Assembly: GCA_965224845.1 (NCBI GenBank)
Contig: CBDDAJ010000012.1
Span: 1 to 64,000 of the forward strand
DNA length: 64,000 nucleotides
Origin: Wocania_A sp965224845
Lineage (GTDB): Bacteria > Bacteroidota > Bacteroidia > Flavobacteriales > Flavobacteriaceae
Direction: 5' to 3'
Position 1 is the first letter of the stretch, and each line of letters opens with the position of its first letter. This document shows, piece after piece, positions 8,753 through 16,611 of the stretch. A program made the translations under genes and the position numbers. The notes under the pieces are model-generated. The model had not been told where the DNA came from and made no database searches. It saw nothing but the letters and a program-made list of their open reading frames with translations.

Positions 8753-9919
8753 ATGAACTTTAATTTTCTGTCTCCTGTCTCAGATTTGGTGTTGGCACAT
8801 AACGAATTGCTTGCATCACAGGCTTTAGGACGAAAACTTCGAATTCATTCCATTCAAAATGGTATTCCAGATTTAGAAGATGTTAATATAGCCATTCTGG
8901 GTGTTTTAGAAAACAGGAATGATATTAATTATATAGGAGAAGAATTTCAACTTAATGAAATTAGAAAATCATTGTATGCCCTTTATCCGGGTAGCTGGAA
9001 TACAACTATTGCAGACTTAGGTAATATTAACAGGGGTGAAAGTGTTGAAGACACATATTTTGCCTTAAAAGAAGCTATTACCATTTTAATTAAAAAGAAT
9101 ATCATTCCTATAATATTAGGTGGCTCGCAAGATTTAACTTATGCCAATTATAGAGCTTATGATGCTTTAATACCAATGGTTAATATTGTAAATGTTGATA
9201 GCAAATTTGATTTAGGCGATTCAGCTAAACCAATAAAGAATAATAGTTTTGTAGGAAAGATCATCTTAGACGAACCATATAACCTGTTTAATTATGCTAC
9301 TATAGGTTATCAAACCTATTTTAATTCGCAAGAAGAAATAGATTTAATGGATAAACTTTATTTTGAATCTTACAGGTTGGGTCAGGTTTCCAATGATATA
9401 ACTATTGTAGAGCCTGTATTACGCGATGCTAATATTGTAAGTATAGATTTAAACTCAGTAAGAGCCTCAGAGCTTAGTTTAAATCAAAAGTACTCGCCTA
9501 ACGGACTAGACGGAAAAGAAATTTGTGCTATTGCGCGTTATGCAGGGATAAGTAATAAAGTGTCATCATTTGGTATATACGAATATAAACCATCAAAAGA
9601 TGATGAAATCACATCGATGTTAATCTCTCAAATGATTTGGTATTTTATTGAAGGCGTTAATTATAGAGTAAAAGATGATGATTTTTCAGATGAAAAAAGC
9701 TATCAAAAATTCATTACTTTAGTAGATGATCAAGAATTGGTGTTCTACAAGAGTGTAAAAACAGGAAGATGGTGGATCGAGATTCCTTTTTTGTCTGAAG
9801 TTAATAATAAATTAAAGAGACATACGTTATTACCTTGCATGCACCAGGATTATTTAGATGCCTGCAAAAATAAGATACCAGATCGTTGGTATAAAGCGTT
9901 TCAAAAGAATTGCATATAA
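8753..9919 (+). CDS. Arginase/formimidoylglutamase-fold protein with degenerate metal site
   Basis: A 388-residue protein of the ureohydrolase fold, usually annotated formimidoylglutamase in relatives and found upstream of gldK in flavobacteria. The three places where arginases bind two Mn ions are altered. GGxHS reads GGSQDL, DAHxD reads VDSKFD, and DxDxxDP reads IDLNSVRASE. The metal-ligand histidines are therefore absent, and catalysis of the usual hydrolysis is unlikely (inference). It starts 3 bases after topA and is probably cotranscribed with it. Its recurrent position beside gld genes suggests a structural or regulatory role in gliding/secretion, which is unproven. Confidence 0.75.
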   Translation: MNFNFLSPVSDLVLAHNELLASQALGRKLRIHSIQNGIPDLEDVNIAILGVLENRNDINYIGEEFQLNEIRKSLYALYPGSWNTTIADLGNINRGESVEDTYFALKEAITILIKKNIIPIILGGSQDLTYANYRAYDALIPMVNIVNVDSKFDLGDSAKPIKNNSFVGKIILDEPYNLFNYATIGYQTYFNSQEEIDLMDKLYFESYRLGQVSNDITIVEPVLRDANIVSIDLNSVRASELSLNQKYSPNGLDGKEICAIARYAGISNKVSSFGIYEYKPSKDDEITSMLISQMIWYFIEGVNYRVKDDDFSDEKSYQKFITLVDDQELVFYKSVKTGRWWIEIPFLSEVNNKLKRHTLLPCMHQDYLDACKNKIPDRWYKAFQKNCI

Positions 9920-9956
9920 TAGACAAAGTATGGTCAAACAGTTAATTTTATCGGTA

Positions 9957-9991
9957 AAATGTAATTTTTTCACGATGAAATGTAATTTTTT
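9957..9991. repeat. Direct repeat upstream of gldK
   Basis: AAATGTAATTTTTT occurs at 9957-9970 and again at 9978-9991, exactly 21 bases apart (two helical turns), about 90-120 bases upstream of the gldK start. It could be a regulator site. The region is A/T-rich, so chance is possible. Confidence 0.45.
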
Positions 9992-10077
9992 TATTAAAAA
10001 AGTTGTTTTTTAAAAAATATATAAATATGTTTACGCTCTCGAAAAGTGAAGCTTAAATAATTAACCTCGAGTTTTCT

Positions 10078-11442
10078 ATGGATATGAAGAAGTTTATTTT
10101 ATTAACCGCAGTATTAACATTATTTGCCAGTTGTGGCTCTAAAGATAGAGGCGAACTTGTAGGTGTTAAAGGTAAAAAATGGCACCCCGAAAAGCCTTAT
10201 GGGATGGAATTGATTCCAGGAGGTGCATTTATTATGGGTAAAGCCGATGACGATCTTGCCGGAGTACATGATGCTCCTGCTAAAACAGTTACTGTTAGAG
10301 CATTGTATATGGATGCAACAGAGATAACCAATAGTGAGTACAGACAATTTGTTAATTGGGTAAGAGATTCTATAGTTAGAATGAAACTTGCAGTTTTAGC
10401 AGATGAGGTTGGTAAGGTTCCGGAAGATGGAGGTATTGGCGAGTTTGCTTTTAAAGATGCAGATACAGCTAACATGTCTGTTTACGAAAAATACATGTTT
10501 GAAAACTATACAGGTTTAGGGCCAACGGGTTACGAAGGCAGAAAAATAAACCACGATGTAGATTTAATTTTTGATACCGATGAGTACCCAGATGAGTATT
10601 ATACAGAGGTTATGGACACAATGTATTTACCATTGGAAGAATCGTATAACGGGCAACGTACTTGGGATGTAAAGAAATTTAAATTTCAATACAGTCACAT
10701 GGATATCCAAGAAGCGGCCAGAAATAGAGGTATAAAGCGTAAAGACGTTATTATAAAAGAAGAGATAGAAGTGTATCCGGATACAACAGTTTGGATTAGA
10801 GATTTCGCTTATTCTTATAACGAACCTATGCACAACGATTATTTTTGGCATGATGCCTATAGTGAATATCCTGTTGTTGGTTTAACATGGAAGCAAGCTA
10901 AAGCATTTTGTGAGTGGAGAACAATCAATAAAAATGCATACCAAAAATCTAAAAAAGCAGCATTTGTAAACCGATTCAGATTACCATCTGAAGCAGAATG
11001 GGAGTATGCCGCCAGAGGAGGGCTTCAAGCAGCAACCTACCCTTGGGGCGGACCTTATACAAAAAGTGACAGAGGTTGTTTTATGGCAAACTTTAAGCCA
11101 GTTCGTGGCGATTATGCTGCAGACCAGGCATTATATACAGTAGAAGCAAAATCGTATGAGCCAAATGATTATAACTTATATAATATGGCAGGTAATGTTT
11201 CAGAATGGGTAAATGCATCCTACGACCCTAATTCTTACGAATATTCATCAACCATTAATCCAAACGTAAATGATGATGATAATCAACGTAAAGTGGTAAG
11301 AGGCGGATCCTGGAAAGATGTTGCTTACTATTTACAGGTAAGTTCAAGAGATTACGAATATGCAGATTCTGCAAGAAGTTATATAGGTTTCAGAACAGTA
11401 CAAGATTACATGGGGACAAAAGTAACAGGTAAGAAACCTTAA
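10078..11442 (+). CDS. gldK: Gliding motility lipoprotein GldK
   Basis: A 454-residue lipoprotein (lipobox LFASC) that with GldN forms the ring of the type IX secretion system at the periplasmic face of the outer membrane. The body is an FGE-sulfatase domain, seen in GMELIPGGAFIMG, DATEITNSEYRQFVNW, FRLPSEAEWEYAARGG, NMAGNVSEWV and KVVRGGSWKD. The start could be the ATG at 10078 or 10084; both keep the signal. It heads the gldK-gldL-gldM-gldN cluster with spacings of 46-134 bases. No frame problem is seen here. Confidence 0.96.
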   Translation: MDMKKFILLTAVLTLFASCGSKDRGELVGVKGKKWHPEKPYGMELIPGGAFIMGKADDDLAGVHDAPAKTVTVRALYMDATEITNSEYRQFVNWVRDSIVRMKLAVLADEVGKVPEDGGIGEFAFKDADTANMSVYEKYMFENYTGLGPTGYEGRKINHDVDLIFDTDEYPDEYYTEVMDTMYLPLEESYNGQRTWDVKKFKFQYSHMDIQEAARNRGIKRKDVIIKEEIEVYPDTTVWIRDFAYSYNEPMHNDYFWHDAYSEYPVVGLTWKQAKAFCEWRTINKNAYQKSKKAAFVNRFRLPSEAEWEYAARGGLQAATYPWGGPYTKSDRGCFMANFKPVRGDYAADQALYTVEAKSYEPNDYNLYNMAGNVSEWVNASYDPNSYEYSSTINPNVNDDDNQRKVVRGGSWKDVAYYLQVSSRDYEYADSARSYIGFRTVQDYMGTKVTGKKP

Positions 11443-11528
11443 TAATAAATTTAATCAAATCAATAATAATAAATACTATTAATTAACCTACTTAAGTATC
11501 ACTACTTAAAATTAAAAACCGAAAAATT

Positions 11529-12164
11529 ATGGCACAGTCAAGAGCAAGTAAAAGATTTATGAATATGGCTTACGGATTAGGAGCATCAATTGTAATCGTT
11601 GGAGCACTATTCAAAATTATTCATTTTGAAATAGGACCTTTAACAGGTAACGTGATGTTAACCTTAGGTTTAGTTACCGAAGCAATCATTTTTGCTATTT
11701 CAGCATTCGAACCGGTAGACGACGATTTAGATTGGTCGTTAGTATACCCTGAATTAGCTGGAGGACAATCTGATAAAAAAGAAAAAGAAAACCCACAAGG
11801 CTTACTATCTAAAAAACTAGATGAGTTATTAAAAGACGCTAAAATTGATGGTGAATTAATGGCAAGTTTAGGCGATAGTATTAAAAACTTTGAAGGTGCT
11901 GCTAAAAATATGTCTTCTACTGTAGATTCTGTTGAAGCTACTAAAAAGTATGGTGAAGAGTTAACATTAGCTGCTGCTCAAATGGAGTCTTTAAACAGCT
12001 TATATAAAGTACAGTTAGAGAGCATTAATAAGCAAGCTGCTATTAACGAGGAGTCTGTAGAAAATGCAGCTAAATTAAAAGAGCAAATGCAATCTTTAGC
12101 GTCTAACTTATCTTCATTAAATGGCGTATACGGTGGTATGTTAACTGCAATGAATAAGAACTAA
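11529..12164 (+). CDS. gldL: Gliding motility/T9SS motor protein GldL
   Basis: A 211-residue inner-membrane protein and subunit of the proton-driven GldLM motor. Two transmembrane helices lie near the N-terminus (about residues 14-31 and 40-60). They contain K29 and the glutamate E51 (LVTEAIIF), which correspond to the functional lysine and glutamate pair known in the family. The rest is a cytoplasmic region rich in coiled coil (LDELLKDAKIDGEL, AAQMESLNSLYKVQLESINKQ). It lies between gldK and gldM, and its length is normal. Confidence 0.96.
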   Translation: MAQSRASKRFMNMAYGLGASIVIVGALFKIIHFEIGPLTGNVMLTLGLVTEAIIFAISAFEPVDDDLDWSLVYPELAGGQSDKKEKENPQGLLSKKLDELLKDAKIDGELMASLGDSIKNFEGAAKNMSSTVDSVEATKKYGEELTLAAAQMESLNSLYKVQLESINKQAAINEESVENAAKLKEQMQSLASNLSSLNGVYGGMLTAMNKN

Positions 12165-12210
12165 TTAGGGGTTAATCCCAAATATTAATTAACCAAAAAC
12201 CTAATTAGAC

Positions 12211-13776
12211 ATGGCAGGAGGAAATTTATCACCAAGACAGAAAATGATTAATCTGATGTATTTAATATTTATAGCAATGCTAGCTTTAAATATGTCGAAA
12301 GAAGTGCTTTCAGCCTTCGGATTAATGAACGAAAAGCTTACTGAGTCTAATGAAGCAACATCACTACGTAATAAAAGTTTTGTTGAAAATTTAGAATTAA
12401 AAGCTTCAGAAGAACCAGCTAAATATGCACCATTAAAGTCTAAAGCAGACCAAATTGATGCCTTGGCAAAAAAGTTTGATACGTATTTAGAAGATTTAAA
12501 AGGCAAAATGACTGCTAAACTTGATGATCCAACAGATTATGAGATTATGGATAAGGGTGATTATTTGGATGAAAACTTTTTTAAAGGCGATAAGCTTAAG
12601 CCAGAAGGGCAAGAGTTTTTAAATCAAATAGCATCGTTTAGAGATGGCGTTATATCATTATTATCTAATGAGCCAGGTATGGAGAGTGTTGTTAAAGACG
12701 TACAAAAGAAATTTAGTACTGAAGATGTTCGTAATCGAGATAATGTAAAGCAAAGTTGGTTAGATTACCACTATAAAGGATTTCCTTTGGTAGCTTCTTT
12801 AACTAAAATGACGCAACTTCAGGCCGATGTAAAAACAACTGAGTCAGAAGTATTATCCAAAATGTTGGCAGGAACCCAAGCAGGGCAGTTATCTATGAAG
12901 AATTATGCAACATTAATGGAAACCTCAAAATCAGCATATTTTAACGGTGAGCAATTTGACGGACAAATTGTTTTAGGACGTACAGATGCTTCTACTAAAC
13001 CTAGTGAGGTTATATTAACACTGGACGGTAGAAAATTGACTGAAGGGAAAGACTTCACAATAGAAGGAGGAAAAGTAAAGCTAAAAGTTGGTACTGGCGG
13101 TGTTGGAGAACACAAGATAGAAGGAAAGTTAATTTTTGCTCAAGATGGAGAAAAAATTGAAGTACCGGTACAATCTTCATTTGCAACTGTTGCTAAACCA
13201 AATGCTGCAACTATTTCTGCAGATAAAATGAATGTTGTTTACCGTGGTGTTAAAAACCCAATGACTATTTCGTTTGCTGGTATTCCAGATAATAAAGTAA
13301 ATGCTAGTGCACAAGGTTTATCAAGAAAATCTGGTAGTAGCTATGTTATGGATGCTACAAGAATTAAAGGTAGAGAAGTTACAATAAACGTAACAGGAAC
13401 TTTACCAGATGGTGGTAGAGTTAGCGATAATGCGAAATTCAGAATTAAAGATTTACCAAAACCAACAGGAACAGTAAGAGGTGAAGACGGTGCATTAAAA
13501 ATGCAACGCAACAGCCTTCAAATTTCGACTATTGGTGCTAAGTTTGATGATTTCGATTTCGAATTACCACTACGTGTTACAGGATTTAAATTTAAAGTTC
13601 CTGGACAGCCTACAATAAATGTTAGTGGAAACAAGTTAGATAGTAGAGCAAAAGGTGCTTTACGTAAAGCTAAACGTGGTTCCGGAGTTCAAATATTTGA
13701 TATTGAAGCTAAGGCCAGTGGCGTTAGTGTGATACTTAAAAAAGTATCTCCGGTATTTGTTGAACTTACAAACTAG
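12211..13776 (+). CDS. gldM: Gliding motility/T9SS motor protein GldM
   Basis: A 521-residue inner-membrane protein that partners GldL. One N-terminal transmembrane helix (about residues 13-31, LMYLIFIAMLALNMS) is followed by a long periplasmic region. A helical domain comes first, then Ig-like beta domains (DGQIVLGRTD, KVKLKVGTGGVGEHKI, MNVVYRGVKNPMTISFAG). The C-terminus contacts the GldKN ring in studied homologues. The gene is intact and of normal length. A 134-base gap with a strong hairpin separates it from gldN. Confidence 0.96.
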   Translation: MAGGNLSPRQKMINLMYLIFIAMLALNMSKEVLSAFGLMNEKLTESNEATSLRNKSFVENLELKASEEPAKYAPLKSKADQIDALAKKFDTYLEDLKGKMTAKLDDPTDYEIMDKGDYLDENFFKGDKLKPEGQEFLNQIASFRDGVISLLSNEPGMESVVKDVQKKFSTEDVRNRDNVKQSWLDYHYKGFPLVASLTKMTQLQADVKTTESEVLSKMLAGTQAGQLSMKNYATLMETSKSAYFNGEQFDGQIVLGRTDASTKPSEVILTLDGRKLTEGKDFTIEGGKVKLKVGTGGVGEHKIEGKLIFAQDGEKIEVPVQSSFATVAKPNAATISADKMNVVYRGVKNPMTISFAGIPDNKVNASAQGLSRKSGSSYVMDATRIKGREVTINVTGTLPDGGRVSDNAKFRIKDLPKPTGTVRGEDGALKMQRNSLQISTIGAKFDDFDFELPLRVTGFKFKVPGQPTINVSGNKLDSRAKGALRKAKRGSGVQIFDIEAKASGVSVILKKVSPVFVELTN

Positions 13777-13819
13777 AAATTGGGTTAAATCCTAATAATT
13801 AAAAAGTAAAAGAAAATGA

Positions 13820-13873
13820 AACACTCATATGAAAATTGGGCTTAATATATAGCCAAAATAGAATATGAGTGTT
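13820..13873 (+). promoter_or_regulatory. Two-tier stem-loop between gldM and gldN
   Basis: The outer arms AACACTCATAT (13820-13830) and ATATGAGTGTT (13863-13873) are a perfect 11-bp inverted repeat. An inner TTGGGCT / AGCCAA stem (one bulge) closes an A/T loop. No T run follows, so it is not a normal terminator. It could tune gldN expression or mRNA stability. Confidence 0.55.
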
Positions 13874-13910
13874 ACATGAGACCATTGAAGAATAAAATAA
13901 AAACAAACTC

Positions 13911-14802
13911 ATGAATTTAAAAAGTTTTTTATTAACCGCAGCAACTGTTTTTACAGTGTCTGGTGTATTTGCACAAGCAAACATATTAAACGCTAAAAGC
14001 CCTGATGAAATAGGCGTAAGAACTGAAGCTCAAAAAGCAGTTGATAACGATAAACCATTAGAATATGGTTATGTAGACGATAGAGATGTGCTTTTTTCTA
14101 AAATGGTATGGGAAAAGATTGTTCTTGATGAACGTTCTAATTTTCCCGCTGTACTATCCTATTGATACCAATAATATAGGAAGTAACAGACGTTCGTTAT
14201 ACGATGTACTCATGAAGAGTGTGAAAGATGGTAAAATAAAAAACATATATGATGATTCTTATTTTACAACAAAAAGAACTTTAAAAGATATTGAAGCCGC
14301 TTTAACAATGATTGATACTACAGAGTTAGGAATCGAACAATTAAATGCTGGTGAAGAGTTATCTCCTGAGTATATTAACAGACGTGATATTACTGCGGCA
14401 GATATTAAAGAATATCATATCAAAGGACTTTGGTATTTCGATAAGCGTCAAGCAGAAATGAAATACAGGTTATTAGGCATTGCACCAGTTGCACCCGATG
14501 TTAACTTTATTGATACAGACGAGCCAGATTTAGTCCCTCTGTTTTGGGTATTCTTCCCGGATGCCAGAGCGGTATTGCATGAAGCAAAATCGTTTAATAA
14601 CGAGAATAGCTCCATTCCTTTTTCTTTCGATCATATATTGAATTCCAGACGTTTTCATGGCTATATTTTTAGAGAAGAAAATGTACAGGGCGATAGAAAG
14701 ATTAGTGAATATGTATCTCAAAATGCATTAATGCAACTATTAGAATCTGAACGAATTAAAGATAAAATTCGAAACTTCGAACTAGATATGTGGACGTATT
14801 AA
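13911..14802 (+). pseudogene. gldN: GldN, split by a one-base insertion
   Basis: GldN is the periplasmic partner of GldK in the type IX secretion ring. The first frame (13911-14165) gives a signal peptide ending VFAQ, then NILNAKSPDEIG and LEYGYVDDRDVLFSKMVWEKIVLDE, and stops after RSNFPAVLSY. The second frame continues with PLYYPIDTNNIGSNRRSLYDVLMK to a normal C-terminus. The family sequence at the join is NFP(L/M)Y(Y/F)P(V/I)D. Removing one C from CCC at 14145-14147 restores a single protein of 296 residues. This is either a base-calling error, a real null mutation, or (least likely) a +1 slip on CCC. Everything outside the join looks functional. Confidence 0.93.
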
Positions 14803-14823
14803 GTTACACATCATAGTAATACT

Positions 14824-14857
14824 AAAAAACACCCATTTTTAAGTGGGTGTTTTTTTT
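14824..14857 (+). terminator. Rho-independent terminator after gldN
   Basis: AAAACACCCA / TGGGTGTTTT with a short loop, followed by a T tract, 22 bases after the gldN stop. Confidence 0.9.
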
Positions 14858-15037
14858 GTTTCTTTTGGTCTGGTTTAACCTTTTGTTTTTACTCAATACA
14901 GGCTAAAGCCAAAACCTGATACTCGTTTTTGTTTGAAATTACTGTAAAAGGAAAAAAAAGGAGTATTGCTGGGATTTCAAATTAGAAATGCTATATAATT
15001 GAAAAGTTTAAACCTCAAAATAGTATCTTCGCAGCGC

Positions 15038-16084
15038 ATGCAAGTAGATTATATAATAGTAGGAATTGGTTTAGCTGGTATTAGTTTTTGTGAGCAATTA
15101 GAATCGAATAGTAAAACATTTGTAGTTTTCGATAATGCGTCACAACAATCGTCTGTGGTTGCAGGGGGCTTGTATAACCCTGTGGTGTTAAAGCGTTTTA
15201 CATCTGTTTGGAAAAGTAAGGAACAATTGCAAATAGCATTACCTGTGTATGCGAATTTGGAAAATAAATTAAACCTAAAGTTAGATTATAAATTACCTGT
15301 ATACCGCAAATTTGCATCGCTAGAAGAACAAAACGATTGGTACACAGCTTCCGATAAACCAAAACTTTCAGAATACCTTTCAACAAACATGATTAAAAAC
15401 CAAAATGATGCCATTAATGCACCTTTTGGTTTTGGAGAAGTGTTACAAACAGGAAGGATTGATGTTAAGTGTTTAATTAAATCTTATAAAAAGCAACTGT
15501 TAAAAGAGGCATTGTTTTTTGAGGAAGCTTTTAATTATAATACTATAGAAATTTTAGAAACAGGGATTCAATATCAAGATATTAGAGCTAAGCATATTGT
15601 ATTTGCAGAGGGCTTTGGCCTCACTCAGAATCCGTTTTTTAATACCTTGCCATTAGTTCCAACAAAAGGAGAATTATTAATAATACATGCTCCAGATTTA
15701 AAGATTGATTTTGTGTTGAAGGCGGGTGTGTTCTTAATTCCGTTAGAAGATGATTTATATATAGTTGGTGCTACTTACGAATGGAGCGACACGACCAATA
15801 AAACTACAAATAAAGCGAAAGAAATACTTTTAAATAAACTTAAAAAGCTAATAAGTTGTTCGTTTAAAGTTGTTAAGCAAGTTGCAGGGGTGCGACCAAC
15901 AGTTAAGGACAGACGTCCGTTAGTAGGGCAACATACAATCCATAAAAATATGTATGTATTAAACGGATTGGGAACTCGTGGTGTTATGATAGGGCCTTAT
16001 GTGGCACAACAGCTTTATAATTTTATAGAGAACAAGATAGCTTTGGAAACAGATGTTGATGTTGCACGTTTTGACATGCATTAA
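15038..16084 (+). CDS. FAD-dependent oxidoreductase (DAO family)
   Basis: A 348-residue flavoprotein. The N-terminal Rossmann motif is VDYIIVGIGLAGISFCEQLE (GxGxxG), and the C-terminus has the FAD-contact block GVRPTVKDRRPLVG then NGLGTRGVMIGP. A DAO-type gene often follows gldN in flavobacteria. I start at the ATG at 15038. The upstream TTG at 14999, which also opens the frame, looks instead like a -33 box. It is followed 22 bases later by TATCTTCG at 15024-15031, a variant -7 element. Transcription would then begin close to the ATG. Substrate unknown. Confidence 0.88.
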   Translation: MQVDYIIVGIGLAGISFCEQLESNSKTFVVFDNASQQSSVVAGGLYNPVVLKRFTSVWKSKEQLQIALPVYANLENKLNLKLDYKLPVYRKFASLEEQNDWYTASDKPKLSEYLSTNMIKNQNDAINAPFGFGEVLQTGRIDVKCLIKSYKKQLLKEALFFEEAFNYNTIEILETGIQYQDIRAKHIVFAEGFGLTQNPFFNTLPLVPTKGELLIIHAPDLKIDFVLKAGVFLIPLEDDLYIVGATYEWSDTTNKTTNKAKEILLNKLKKLISCSFKVVKQVAGVRPTVKDRRPLVGQHTIHKNMYVLNGLGTRGVMIGPYVAQQLYNFIENKIALETDVDVARFDMH

Positions 16085-16141
16085 GGGGACAACTTTCGAT
16101 TACGTTCAGGGTTAACTCTAAACCAATACCCTGAAAGAAAA

Positions 16142-16525
16142 TTATTTTTTAGCTAAATTCTTATCGTAATGCATAAAAAAGTTAATCCAGATGTTTCTTG
16201 AAAGACGCAATATTACAGGCATAAAAATAACTAATGTTGCAATTATTGAGATAAAAACAGCATTTATCCCAGCGTTAAAAACAAAAAAGGAAATAACAAA
16301 AGCAGCTGTAGCAAAAGCAATACCAACCGGATAACTTACATACATGGAGCCATAGAAAAACGAAGGCTCAATTTTGTATTTTGTACCACAATTTGAGCAA
16401 TTTTCGTTCATACTTAACGCCTCAGAAAGGATATAAGGGTTCTTGTTTTTAAACATGGATTCTTCATGGCATTTTGGACAAACGCCTTTAATAATACTGT
16501 ATAATTTACTTCCTTTTTTAAACAT
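16142..16525 (-). CDS. DUF983 family membrane protein
   Basis: A 127-residue protein from the ATG at 16525 (MFKKGSKLYSIIKGVCPKC). The frame extends 13 codons further, but family members start here. Two CxxC zinc-ribbon-like knuckles (CPKC and CSNC) precede two hydrophobic helices (SYPVGIAFATAAFVISFFVF and FISIIATLVIFMPVILRL). Function unknown. It is divergent from the ABC-F gene. A minus-strand TACTTTTG at 16569-16562 is a plausible -7 element. Confidence 0.85.
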   Translation of the reverse strand: MFKKGSKLYSIIKGVCPKCHEESMFKNKNPYILSEALSMNENCSNCGTKYKIEPSFFYGSMYVSYPVGIAFATAAFVISFFVFNAGINAVFISIIATLVIFMPVILRLSRNIWINFFMHYDKNLAKK

Positions 16526-16611
16526 ATATTTTAATGTACTTTTGCATTCGCAATTACAGAGCAAAAGTAAGTTTTTAATAATAAAAGTTCTGTTATATAA
16601 GTTACATTTCT

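Noticed and set aside
14999..15037. TTG at 14999 as the start of the FAD oxidoreductase
   Set aside because: The extra 13 residues are not family-like, and the TTG fits better as a -33 box.
15198..15386. Minus-strand frame inside the FAD oxidoreductase gene
   Set aside because: No homology-like features, and it lies wholly within a clear gene.
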